From contig JAGTTP010000002.1 of NCBI GenBank assembly GCA_018223365.1, positions 568,501 through 632,500 of the forward strand: 64,000 nucleotides of DNA. The letters are read 5' to 3'. The position numbers were made by a program, and so were the translations under genes. The notes under the pieces were generated by a model, which had not been told where the DNA came from, searched no databases, and worked only from the letters and a program-made list of their open reading frames with translations. Of this stretch, positions 24,425-33,200 are shown piece after piece. The stretch is from Clostridiaceae bacterium Marseille-Q4145 (lineage in GTDB: Bacteria; Bacillota; Clostridia; Lachnospirales; Lachnospiraceae). Position 1 is the stretch's first letter; every line of letters begins with the position of its first letter.

Positions 24425-24529
24425 CTCCGTTCCAATATCCGTCAGTGTTGCCATACACTCCCGGTACGGCATGGTATAACGTTGTGCCAGATACCGCATG
24501 CTGGCGCTCAGTTCACCATCGGGACCGCC
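24423..24529 (-). pseudogene. cotJC: cotJC fragment 2
   Basis: Minus strand, encoding GGPDG then ELSASMRYLAQRYTMPYREC and on to DIGTEE, the second part of CotJC including two metal-ligand glutamates. Its 5' side (24517-24529) shares GGCGGNCCCNATGG with the end of fragment 1 at 28500-28513, and its 3' side is attR. After the core, phage bases add nine codons and a stop. Joined between fragments 1 and 3 it gives an uninterrupted CotJC sequence. Confidence 0.9.
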
Positions 24530-24597
24530 CAATGGTATGTCAGCCAGGCAATCCGGCATAAAATATAGTAACCATCACTTTTTCAGGAGTTCTTTTC

Positions 24598-25431
24598 ATG
24601 AACGCTGCCGCCTACATCCGTGTTTCTACCGATGACCAGATTGAATTTTCCCCTGCAAGCCAGCTGAACCAACTACGCATCTATGCACAAAATCACCAGC
24701 TTCTGCTCCTGGATTCCCACATCTATATGGATGAGGGAATCAGCGGGCGTACTGCCGCAAGACGCCCTGCTTTTCTAAAAATGATCGCAGCTGCCAGAGA
24801 GACTCCCCGTCCCTTCGACGTGATTCTTGTCTGGAAATATTCCCGCTTCGCCCGCAGCCGTCAGGACAGTATTTTCTATAAATCCCTACTTCGCCGTGAA
24901 TGCGGCATAGATGTCATTTCTATTACTGAACCCCTGTCAGATGACCCCACTTCCATTCTTATGGAAGCCCTTCTTGAAGCCATGGATGAATATTACTCTG
25001 TCAACCTGGGGCAAGAGGTCCGCCGGGGGATGCAGGAAAAATTCAAACGCGGTGGCGTCGTCTCCATTCCTCCCTTTGGCTATCAGGTCGTGGAAGGCCA
25101 TTTTATTCCAGACCAAGCAAAGGCCCCCTATGTGTCCATGATCTATCAACAATTTCTAACTGGAAGCACCTGTCCGGAAATTGCCCGTATGCTTAATACA
25201 CGCGGCATCTGCACCTCCCGCGGAAACCCATTTAACAGCCGAGCGGTCCGCTACATTCTCAGCAACCCGTTCTATATCGGAATTCTGCGGAGACAGGCTC
25301 ATCCCTCTTCTGCTCACGACCATTTTTATGAAACTGTAGAAATGACTTACGCACAGGGAACCCATCCTCTTCTCATATCTCCCGTTCTCTTTGAACAGGT
25401 CCAAATAAAACTGAAAAACCCCGCAGGCTGA
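24598..25431 (+). CDS. Serine recombinase, short form, 3' end reads into adhE terminator
   Basis: 277 residues. Complete resolvase domain (AAYIRVSTDDQIEFSPASQL, nucleophile Ser near 10; KYSRFARSRQDS) and most of the Recombinase domain (MLNTRGICTSRGNPFNSRAV). No zinc ribbon or coiled coil follows, as full-length integrases have. The last codons (KNPAG plus stop) are formed by the plus-strand side of a minus-strand terminator that belongs to the adhE remnant. So this is probably a 3'-truncated recombinase fused to other DNA by deletion. AGGAG lies upstream of ATG 24598. It may be inactive or have altered specificity. Confidence 0.85.
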   Translation: MNAAAYIRVSTDDQIEFSPASQLNQLRIYAQNHQLLLLDSHIYMDEGISGRTAARRPAFLKMIAAARETPRPFDVILVWKYSRFARSRQDSIFYKSLLRRECGIDVISITEPLSDDPTSILMEALLEAMDEYYSVNLGQEVRRGMQEKFKRGGVVSIPPFGYQVVEGHFIPDQAKAPYVSMIYQQFLTGSTCPEIARMLNTRGICTSRGNPFNSRAVRYILSNPFYIGILRRQAHPSSAHDHFYETVEMTYAQGTHPLLISPVLFEQVQIKLKNPAG

Positions 25432-25446
25432 CATCAGCCTGCAGGG
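25414..25446 (-). terminator. Terminator of the vestigial adhE gene
   Basis: Plus-strand arms CCCCGCAGGCTG (25419-25430) and CAGCCTGCAGGG (25435-25446); on the minus strand TTTTT follows. It lies just after the AdhE stop codon and overlaps the 3' end of the plus-strand recombinase. Confidence 0.8.
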
Positions 25447-25459
25447 TCATCCTAAACAC

Positions 25460-25569
25460 TTATCCTTCGTGGAATGCTTTTAGATAGATTTCTTTGATCT
25501 CTGACATCAGCGGATATCTCGGATTGGCACCGGTACACTGATCGTTGAAGGCATTCTCTACAACAATTA
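25460..25569 (-). pseudogene. adhE: adhE remnant (last ~35 codons)
   Basis: Minus strand, encoding VENAFN then DQCTGANPRYPLMSEIKE and a short tail, the C-terminal end typical of bifunctional acetaldehyde-CoA/alcohol dehydrogenase. The rest of the ~870-residue gene is absent. The sequence begins right at the stop codon of trkH with no gap, so a deletion fused trkH's end to adhE's end. Confidence 0.85.
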
Positions 25570-27015
25570 TCGCAGCTGTTTTTTTCGTAACAGATAGACC
25601 GCTGGTACCAGCATTGGGAATATTTCCAGACGTCCTGCCAGCATATCAAAAACCAGCACCAGTTTGGCAAAATTTGAATACATAGAAAAATTGCAGGTTG
25701 GTCCAACCAAGGAAAGTCCCGGTCCGATATTGTTAAGTGTCGCCGCCACAGCTGTAAAATTGGTGACCCCATCCAGATTATCCAGAGAAATCAGCAGCAC
25801 AGATGCCACAAAAATTCCCAGATAAGAAATCATGAACACATTAATGGAACGCTGTACTTCATGTTCCACCGCCTTTCCTTCAAAACGAATTTTCCGGATA
25901 TTGCGGGGATGCATGATGTAAGCCACCTCTTTCATGACAGATTTCGCCATAATGCAGATTCTGGATACTTTGATACCACCTCCGGTACTTCCCGCGCAGG
26001 CGCCAATAAACATAAGCAGTACCAGAATGCATTTGGAGAATTCAGGCCACTGGTCAAAATCTGCACTTCCAAATCCGGTGGTCGTAATGATGGAAGCAAC
26101 CTGAAATGCCGCCTGACGCACTGTCAGTTCTACATTTCTTACCAGATGGTAAATATTAAAAGAAATGAGTGCCACCGATCCAAGAATAATACCAAAATAA
26201 GCTCTCGCTTCTTCACACCGAAGTCCATCTTTCCATTTCTTTACATAAAACAGAAAATAAACATTAAAATTGACCCCAAACAGGATCATGAAAATGGTTA
26301 AAATCCACTGAGTCGCCGCATTATAGTCCGCTGCGCTGCTGTTCAGTACCGCAAATCCTCCGGTTCCTGCTGTTGCAAAAGCGAGATTAATAGAATCAAA
26401 GACCGGACAGCCAGAAATCACCAGCAATATCATCAGTACAATCGTCAAGAAGGAATAAATCTCATAAAGAATTTTTGCCGTACTGCGTACTTTCGGCACT
26501 AGCTTACCAACAGATGGACCTGGGCTCTCCGCCCTCATCAAATGCATACTGGAAGCGCCTCCCATAGGGAGAAGCGCCAACATGAAAACCAGAACCCCCA
26601 TACCTCCTACCCAGTGAGAAAAGCTTCTCCATATGAGTACAGCCCGATGAACAGACTCTACATCCAATAATACGGACGATCCTGTTGTGGTAAATCCGGA
26701 TACAATTTCAAACAATGCATCCACCGGATTTGGGAAGGAACCACTGAAATACAACGGGATTGCTCCACAAAGACTAAGAGCCACCCAGCAGAGTGCAACG
26801 CTCACATAACCTTCTGCAGAAAATATCGTTGTATTTTCCGGTTTTTTTCCCCGCAGCAGAGCACCTGCTGCCAGGCAGAACACTGCTGATCCCAAAAATA
26901 CCAGAATACAGTGGAGCTCCTGATAAATCACTGCTGTCAGAGCAGGAAGCATTAAAAACACTGCTTCCAGCATAATAATACTTCCTACTATATATCGAAT
27001 CATTTTCTTATTCAT
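25567..27015 (-). CDS. trkH: Trk/Ktr-type potassium transporter membrane subunit
   Basis: 482 residues with about ten membrane helices and the four pore-loop repeats of the TrkH/KtrB superfamily (e.g. FTTTGSSVL, ATAGTGGFAV, ITTTGFGS, NNIGPGLSL). It takes up K+ with TrkA controlling gating. It lies 10 bases downstream of trkA. The C-terminus ends close to the deletion junction with adhE, but the family's last helix (GRLEIFPMLV) is present, so it is probably functional. Confidence 0.93.
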   Translation of the reverse strand: MNKKMIRYIVGSIIMLEAVFLMLPALTAVIYQELHCILVFLGSAVFCLAAGALLRGKKPENTTIFSAEGYVSVALCWVALSLCGAIPLYFSGSFPNPVDALFEIVSGFTTTGSSVLLDVESVHRAVLIWRSFSHWVGGMGVLVFMLALLPMGGASSMHLMRAESPGPSVGKLVPKVRSTAKILYEIYSFLTIVLMILLVISGCPVFDSINLAFATAGTGGFAVLNSSAADYNAATQWILTIFMILFGVNFNVYFLFYVKKWKDGLRCEEARAYFGIILGSVALISFNIYHLVRNVELTVRQAAFQVASIITTTGFGSADFDQWPEFSKCILVLLMFIGACAGSTGGGIKVSRICIMAKSVMKEVAYIMHPRNIRKIRFEGKAVEHEVQRSINVFMISYLGIFVASVLLISLDNLDGVTNFTAVAATLNNIGPGLSLVGPTCNFSMYSNFAKLVLVFDMLAGRLEIFPMLVPAVYLLRKKQLR

Positions 27016-27025
27016 TATGTTATTC

Positions 27026-28420
27026 TCACCTCTGACCAGACAGTCCTGCGGTCGCTGCTGTTTTTTTCAGAATATCCCGGACATCTTTAAATGCTCCGCA
27101 ATTTGTCGTAATAATGACGACAGAATCCCCCACCTGAATACGATCCTGACCTTTCGGAATGATGATCCGGCCTTTTCGATTAATTGCGCAAACCAGCGTA
27201 TTCGCTTTGATATCCAGCTCCTGCAGCGGAATGTCCGTCACTTTACTTTCACCGCGAATAATAAACTCCAATGCCTCTGCATTTCCATCTACCAGACGAT
27301 ACAACGTCTCCACATTACTTCCGATAGAATTCTGCATGGCACGCACATACTGTAAAATAGTCTCAGAAGTGATATGTTTCGGATAAATCAGACTCCCGAT
27401 TCCAAGAGAACCAATAATCGTATCAAATGTATTTCGATTGACCTTTGTAATCTTTTTTGCCTTGCTCATGCTCTTTGCATAGAGGGACAGCATGACATTT
27501 TCCTCGTCCATATTGGTCAAAGCTGCAAATCCTTCTGCACTGGCCAACCCTTCCTCTGCCAGAAGATCCCGATCCGTTCCATCTCCGTTGATAATCATAG
27601 CCTTCGGCAGCTGCTCGCAGAGACGCTCACAGGCTGCACGGTCTTTCTCGACAATTTTTACCTGAATTCCCATCTCCAGCAGACGTTTTGCCAGATAAAA
27701 AGAAATCTTTCCACCACCGATAATCATAGTGTTTCTTACCTGATTAGTCTCAATACCGATGGTTCTGAAAAAACGGCTGGCATTCAGTGGTGAAGCCACC
27801 ACAGAAATCATATCTCCATTTTCCAGCACAAACTCTCCACCTGGAATCCGTACTTCGTTTCCACGCTCTACGATGCAGACCAGCACTTCGCATTTTGACA
27901 ATGTATCCAGATCACGGATCTTGTGGCCACACAGTGGGTTTTTGTCATCCAGCTGGAATCGGAGGAGTTCTATTCTTCCGTTTGCAAAAGTATCAATGTC
28001 AATGGCTGACGGGAACCGTAGCAGACGCGCCATTTCCATGGCTGCTGCCCATTCCGGATTAATAACCATGGACAATCCCAGTTCATCTTTGATATGGTGA
28101 ATCTCGTGATGATAAACTGGGTTACGTACTCTGGCAATGGTCTGGCATCCTCCTGCTTTTTTTGCAATCAGACAGCAAAGGAGGTTTACCTCATCCGCAT
28201 TGGTCACGGCAATCATCAGATCTGCCTTATCCACCCCGGCATCCATCTGGATATCATAGCTTGCGCCGTTTCCCACTACACCGCGTACATCCGCTGCATT
28301 GGTTACCAGCTGGATACTCTCCGGTTTCAGGTCAATAACCGTAATATCATGTTTTTCTTTGCTGAGCTGCTCTGCAAGTGCCCGTCCAACCTTACCACAG
28401 CCTGCAATAATAATGTTCAT
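27026..28420 (-). CDS. trkA: Trk system potassium uptake regulator TrkA
   Basis: 464 residues from ATG 28420. Two RCK repeats, each with an NAD-binding Rossmann motif (IIAGCGKVGRALAEQL at the start; MIIGGGKISFYLAKRL near 228) and a TrkA-C domain (ending near 220 and at the C-terminus). It binds NAD(H)/ATP and gates TrkH at the inner membrane face. It forms an operon with trkH, and its start lies about 70 bases inside the insert border. Confidence 0.94.
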   Translation of the reverse strand: MNIIIAGCGKVGRALAEQLSKEKHDITVIDLKPESIQLVTNAADVRGVVGNGASYDIQMDAGVDKADLMIAVTNADEVNLLCCLIAKKAGGCQTIARVRNPVYHHEIHHIKDELGLSMVINPEWAAAMEMARLLRFPSAIDIDTFANGRIELLRFQLDDKNPLCGHKIRDLDTLSKCEVLVCIVERGNEVRIPGGEFVLENGDMISVVASPLNASRFFRTIGIETNQVRNTMIIGGGKISFYLAKRLLEMGIQVKIVEKDRAACERLCEQLPKAMIINGDGTDRDLLAEEGLASAEGFAALTNMDEENVMLSLYAKSMSKAKKITKVNRNTFDTIIGSLGIGSLIYPKHITSETILQYVRAMQNSIGSNVETLYRLVDGNAEALEFIIRGESKVTDIPLQELDIKANTLVCAINRKGRIIIPKGQDRIQVGDSVVIITTNCGAFKDVRDILKKTAATAGLSGQR

Positions 28421-28489
28421 AGTGTACCGTAATCCTCCCGCATTATATCTAACTGTCAATAATATAACACCCTACAGCAAAAACTGCAA

Positions 28490-28600
28490 TCATCTCCTGC
28501 CATTGGGTCCGCCGAACTGCGAAATAATCAGCTGTGCCAATTTCGGATTCGGATTCGAAATATTTACCGGATACTGAAGTCTTTTCTCATAATTCCACAT
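28490..28600 (-). pseudogene. cotJC: cotJC fragment 1 (N-terminus)
   Basis: Starts MWNYEKRLQYPVNISNPNP and runs to IISQFGGPNG, the N-terminus of CotJC, then two foreign codons and a stop at 28490. ATG 28600 follows the cotJB stop directly. The break is immediately before the glutamate that begins fragment 2 (ELSAS), i.e. inside the conserved GGPxGE motif. It would make only a 36-residue peptide unless the inserts are removed. Confidence 0.93.
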
Positions 28601-28870
28601 TTAACAAGTTCCTCCTTCCCATGGCCATGGCTGCTGAATCCAATCCCACTTTCCTCGAGATCCTATCGCCAGATCGACGGTAAGCGGTCCGTACATGGCG
28701 GCATAGTCCTGAAGTGCCTGTTTTCTAAGCTGCGTATATTCCTGAAAATACTGCAGCGCAGCCGGGTCTGACGGATGTGTATCCAGATAAAGATTTGCCT
28801 CGTGAGCAGAGAAACTGACCATATCCACCCATTTTAACATCTGTTGTCTGGTCGGTGCATTGGAAGCCAT
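28601..28870 (-). CDS. cotJB: Spore coat protein CotJB
   Basis: 89 residues, full length, with the CotJB pattern (QMLKWVDMVSFSAHEANLYL ... LRKQALQDYAAMYGPLTVD ... WPWEGG). In Bacillus the cotJABC operon is transcribed in the mother cell under sigma-E and the products enter the inner coat. Start overlaps the cotJA stop by one base; stop touches cotJC's start. Confidence 0.93.
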   Translation of the reverse strand: MASNAPTRQQMLKWVDMVSFSAHEANLYLDTHPSDPAALQYFQEYTQLRKQALQDYAAMYGPLTVDLAIGSRGKWDWIQQPWPWEGGTC

Positions 28871-29088
28871 TATTTACATCCTCCTCTCACGCCAAGAAAT
28901 GGCTTATTTAATTCTGGAAATATGGTTCCGCATTCCAACCCTTTTTCCGGGTCATATAACATGCCCCAGTGCTGCCATGGGATATACGCCATTGCTACCG
29001 GGTAGTCTTCCCCCTTCAGAAATCCGGTCTGATTCCAGTTTGCAGTACATCTCTGATAATTTTCCAATAATCTCAGATCCTTTCTCAT
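28870..29088 (-). CDS. cotJA: Spore coat protein CotJA
   Basis: 72 residues with the CotJA core (AMAYIPWQHWGMLYDPEKGL ... GTIFPELNKPF). First gene of the operon. ATG 29088 lacks a strong ribosome site; an internal TTG after AAAGGAT is possible. The promoter must lie within about 30 bases after the upstream terminator; I cannot identify a convincing sigma-E site. Confidence 0.9.
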   Translation of the reverse strand: MRKDLRLLENYQRCTANWNQTGFLKGEDYPVAMAYIPWQHWGMLYDPEKGLECGTIFPELNKPFLGVRGGCK

Positions 29089-29117
29089 TCTATCTGTTTT
29101 ATCCTATGTCCGGGCGT

Positions 29118-29149
29118 AAAAAAGGTGATAGAAATGAATCTATCACCTT
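29118..29149 (-). terminator. Terminator of the rhomboid-like gene
   Basis: AAGGTGATAGA/TCTATCACCTT, 11 bp perfect, 6-base loop, T-tract on the minus strand. It isolates the cotJ operon from the gene upstream. Confidence 0.88.
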
Positions 29150-29165
29150 CTAATGACATATACTG

Positions 29166-30035
29166 TTATTTTCTGTGTTCATGTGTGAAAAGATGGTCCT
29201 GACAATATTCATAATTGCCGGCACATTTCGAACAATAACGGAATTCCAGATCCTCTCCGTCCTTTTCCGTTCTACCGCAAATTGCACAGCGATGATGAGT
29301 ATTGTTAATTCCGGATACCTGCACCTTCTTATGATACGCCTTCCGCCGATGCACCTGTTTCGGTGAAAATCGGTTTCGGTTGCTTCCAAGGAAGAAAATA
29401 ATAAAGTTCAGAAGCGATAACAACGCTGAAATACTGTTAGCCGGAAGCGCCATAATACCTGCCTGCAAAAGGGAGAACCACAAAGGGCTTCCTACCGGTA
29501 CAATAAATCCTGCCGCAATCGTAATGGCGAAATAAGCGCCTTCAATGATTCCCAACCATTTTGCTTTGATCGGAATAATGAAAAAAAGTAAAAACTCCGC
29601 ATCCGGAAACAATGCCACATACACGAAGAACAGGGACATATTTAAATAGAAAGAACCCATCTGAAAATTCATTCCAAAGATCAAATAAATCAACAGACAT
29701 GCAATCACATGAAGCAGCATACCGGAAAAGAAATACAGATTAAACCGAAAAGCTCCCCACATATATTCCAACGTCTTGCCAATCATATAATACAAATACA
29801 ATGCAAACAGTATAAAAAAATAACTGCTGTTCGGCGGCTGAATAATAAAAGTAAAAATTCTCCAGATCTGTCCGTGCAAAATCGCATTCGCATCCAATGC
29901 CAGATAATCAGTATATAACTGCGGTGACACAATATCAATTACAAAGCCTATAATATATAATATAATGACATAATACATCAAATTGGGAATAGCATATTTC
30001 CCGTATTTACGTTCCAGCTTATCCAGCCATTTCAT
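29166..30035 (-). CDS. Rhomboid-like membrane protein with C-terminal zinc finger
   Basis: 289 residues. About six transmembrane helices in a rhomboid-like layout (residues 18-220), then a basic linker and a C-terminal zinc finger (CAICGRTEKDG ... CSKC ... CQDHLFTHEH). The rhomboid protease motif GxSG is replaced by NMSLFF in the fourth helix and no catalytic His is obvious. So it is probably an inactive pseudorhomboid (Derlin-like). Single-gene unit with its own terminator. Confidence 0.75.
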   Translation of the reverse strand: MKWLDKLERKYGKYAIPNLMYYVIILYIIGFVIDIVSPQLYTDYLALDANAILHGQIWRIFTFIIQPPNSSYFFILFALYLYYMIGKTLEYMWGAFRFNLYFFSGMLLHVIACLLIYLIFGMNFQMGSFYLNMSLFFVYVALFPDAEFLLFFIIPIKAKWLGIIEGAYFAITIAAGFIVPVGSPLWFSLLQAGIMALPANSISALLSLLNFIIFFLGSNRNRFSPKQVHRRKAYHKKVQVSGINNTHHRCAICGRTEKDGEDLEFRYCSKCAGNYEYCQDHLFTHEHRK

Positions 30036-30191
30036 AGATTATTCCTCCATAGAGTTTTCTGCCTCATGATAAAAAATATTATAATTTTTTGGCGTATATT
30101 TGTCAACGCGATTTCCTTTTGAATGCATCAAGGCTCTGCATAGTTACAGAATCTTTACAAAAACTTTATAGACTTTCCCTGTTACTTCCAA

Positions 30192-30197
30192 TATAAT
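30192..30197 (+). promoter_or_regulatory. Candidate -10 element of the activase gene
   Basis: TATAAT in an AT-rich region 70 bases before the start codon; no clear -35 at 17 bases. A 15-base dyad (GGCGGATATACCGCC, 30234-30248) lies in the leader. Confidence 0.4.
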
Positions 30198-30266
30198 GTA
30201 GCATGTTTTAGACTAAGGAAAATGTAGACTCAAGGCGGATATACCGCCAGGAATAGGAATGATCGT

Positions 30267-33200
30267 ATGAACAAATGTTACAGACTTGGAATTGATATTG
30301 GATCCACGACCGTAAAGATTGCGGTACTGGATGATGAGAACAAATTTTTATTTTCAGATTACGAACGGCATTTTGCCAATATTCAGGAGACCCTCGCAGA
30401 TCTTCTGGAAAAAGCAGTAAACACTTTAGGACCCTTCCATATGTATCCGGTAATCACCGGATCCGGTGGGCTTACTCTGGCCCAGTATCTGGACGTACCT
30501 TTTGTGCAGGAAGTGGTTGCCGTTGCTGAGGCACTGCAGACTTATGCGCCGAAAACTGATGTTGCCATCGAACTGGGCGGTGAGGATGCAAAAATCATTT
30601 ATTTTGAAGGCGGTAATGTGGAACAGCGTATGAACGGTATCTGTGCCGGAGGTACCGGTTCCTTCATCGATCAGATGGCATCTCTTCTTCAGACTGATGC
30701 CACAGGTCTGAATGAGTATGCAAAACATTACCACTCTCTCTATTCAATTGCTGCCCGTTGCGGCGTATTTGCAAAGACAGATATTCAGCCACTCATTAAC
30801 GAAGGTGCAACTAAAGAGGATCTGTCTGCCTCTATTTTTCAGGCAGTTGTCAACCAGACCATCAGTGGACTTGCCTGTGGTAAGCCAATCCGCGGTCATG
30901 TCGCATTCTTAGGAGGACCGCTTCACTTTCTCTCAGAGCTGCGTGAATGCTTTATCCGCACCCTGAAGCTGGATGAAGAGCACACCATTATCCCCCAGTT
31001 TTCCCATCTGTTCGCAGCTTCCGGATCTGCCCTTCTCTCCAAAAAAGAAAAAGCAGTCTCCGCGGAGGACATGATCAAACGCCTGCAATCCAAAATTCAG
31101 ATTGCCTTTGAGGTGCAGCGTCTGGATCCGCTGTTCCACGATCAGAAAGAATTCGACGAGTTCAGTGAGCGTCATGCTCAGGCAAAAGTAGTGAAAAAGG
31201 ATCTGTCCACCTACGAAGGAAACTGTTTCCTTGGTATTGATGCCGGTTCTACTACTACAAAAATTGCTCTGGTAGGTGAAGACGGATCTCTTCTGTACTC
31301 TTTCTACCACAATAATAACGGAAGCACTTTACATATCACCCTGGAAGCCCTGAAGGATCTCTTCTCCAAGCTTCCAAAAAAAGCACACATTGTCCGTTCC
31401 TGCTCAACCGGATACGGCGAGGCATTGGTGAAGGCAGCGCTCATGCTTGATGAAGGCGAAGTAGAGACCATCTCCCACTACTACGCTGCTCAGTTCTTCG
31501 ATCCAAATGTAGACTGCATTCTGGATATCGGCGGACAAGATATGAAATGTATCCGTATTAAAAATCATACGGTTGACAATGTACAGCTGAATGAGGCATG
31601 TTCCTCCGGCTGTGGTTCCTTCATTGAGACTTTTGCAAAATCCTTGAATCTCTCTATTCAGGATTTTGCTCAGGCTGCTCTTTTTGCAAAGAACCCCATC
31701 GACCTGGGAACCCGCTGTACGGTATTTATGAACTCCCGTGTAAAACAGGCACAGAAGGAAGGGGCTGGTGTAGACGATATCTCCGCCGGACTTGCTTACT
31801 CGGTTATCAAAAACGCTCTTTTCAAAGTAATCAAAGTATCCGATGCTTCTTCCCTTGGAAAGAATATCGTCGTACAGGGCGGTACTTTTTATAATAATGC
31901 AGTTCTGCGAAGTCTGGAAAAAATCGCAGACTGTCAGGTTACCCGTCCGGATATTGCCGGCATCATGGGTGCATTCGGTGCTGCCCTGATCGCAAGAGAG
32001 CGTTACGAAGGTCAGGAAACCACCATGCTCACCAAAGAGCAGATGGAAGAACTGCAGTATTCCACATCCATGACCAAATGTCACGGATGTACCAACAACT
32101 GCCGTCTGACCATCAACAAATTCTCCGACGGCCGCCGCTATATTTCCGGCAACCGCTGTGAGCGTGGTCTGGGCAAAGAGAAAAAGAAAAATCCTGCTCC
32201 AAACCTGTTCGCTTACAAAAATGAGCGGCTCTTCTCCTATGAGCCGCTCAGTGATACCGACGCCACCCGTGGATTGGTCGGCATCCCACGTGTGTTGAAC
32301 ATGTATGAGAACTATCCGTTCTGGTTTACTTTCTTCACAAAATTAAAGTACCGGGTTGTTCTTTCCCCCATGTCCACCCACGAGCTTTATGAACAGGGAA
32401 TTGAATCCATCCCCAGTGAGTCCGAGTGTTATCCGGCTAAATTGGCTCACGGACATGTAAAATGGCTTCTGCAGCACAATATTCCGTTTATTTTCTATCC
32501 TTGCGTTCCTTATGAACGTTCCGAGTTCAAGGATGCCAACAATCATTACAACTGCCCGATTGTTACTTCCTATGCGGAAAATATTAAAAATAACATGGAA
32601 GAACTGAAATCCGACCGTTACGATTTCCGGAATCCGTTCTTAAGTTTTGAAAGCCTGGAGATCATGACCAGTCGTCTGATCGAAGAATTCTCCGGTGAAA
32701 AAGGCATGACTGCCCAGGAGATCACCGATGCTGCCAAAGCTGCATGGGAAGAGCTCCGTCAGGCAAGACTTGATATCTGCCAGAAAGGGGAGGAAACCCT
32801 TAAATGGATAGAAGAACATCATGCACATGGTATTGTTTTGGCAGGCCGTCCGTATCACGTAGATAATGAGATCAATCACGGTATTCCGGAACTGATCAAC
32901 AGCTATGGCATGGCCGTGCTCACCGAGGACAGCGTCTCCCACATTCATGAAGAAGACCGCCCACTTCGAGTGATGGACCAGTGGATGTACCATTCCCGTC
33001 TGTATGCAGCTGCTGATTTTGTAAAGACCAGAGAGGATCTGGATCTCATCCAGCTTAACTCCTTCGGTTGCGGTCTGGACGCTGTTACCACCGATCAGGT
33101 CAACGAGATCCTTACTAATTCAGGTAAGATCTACACCTGCCTGAAGATTGATGAAGTCAACAACCTGGGTGCTGCACGTATCCGTGTCCGTTCCCTGCTG

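Larger units (their letters stand above)
24517..28500. mobile_element. About 4 kb insert in cotJC with serine recombinase and trkHA
   Basis: Bounded by cotJC fragment 1 (ends at about 28500) and fragment 2 (begins at about 24517), which share the 14-base motif GGCGGNCCCNATGG at the junctions. It carries a serine recombinase gene next to one end, as integrative elements do, plus an adhE 3' remnant, trkH and trkA. Precise joining of the flanks restores the reading frame, so site-specific insertion is the best explanation. The housekeeping-like cargo is unusual. Confidence 0.65.

Noticed and set aside
25567..28420. trkHA as simple chromosomal neighbours of cotJ
   Set aside because: They lie between two pieces of cotJC that join in frame, so they belong to inserted DNA or a rearrangement.
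29166..30035. Active rhomboid protease
   Set aside because: The GxSG serine motif is absent, so only a rhomboid-like fold is claimed.
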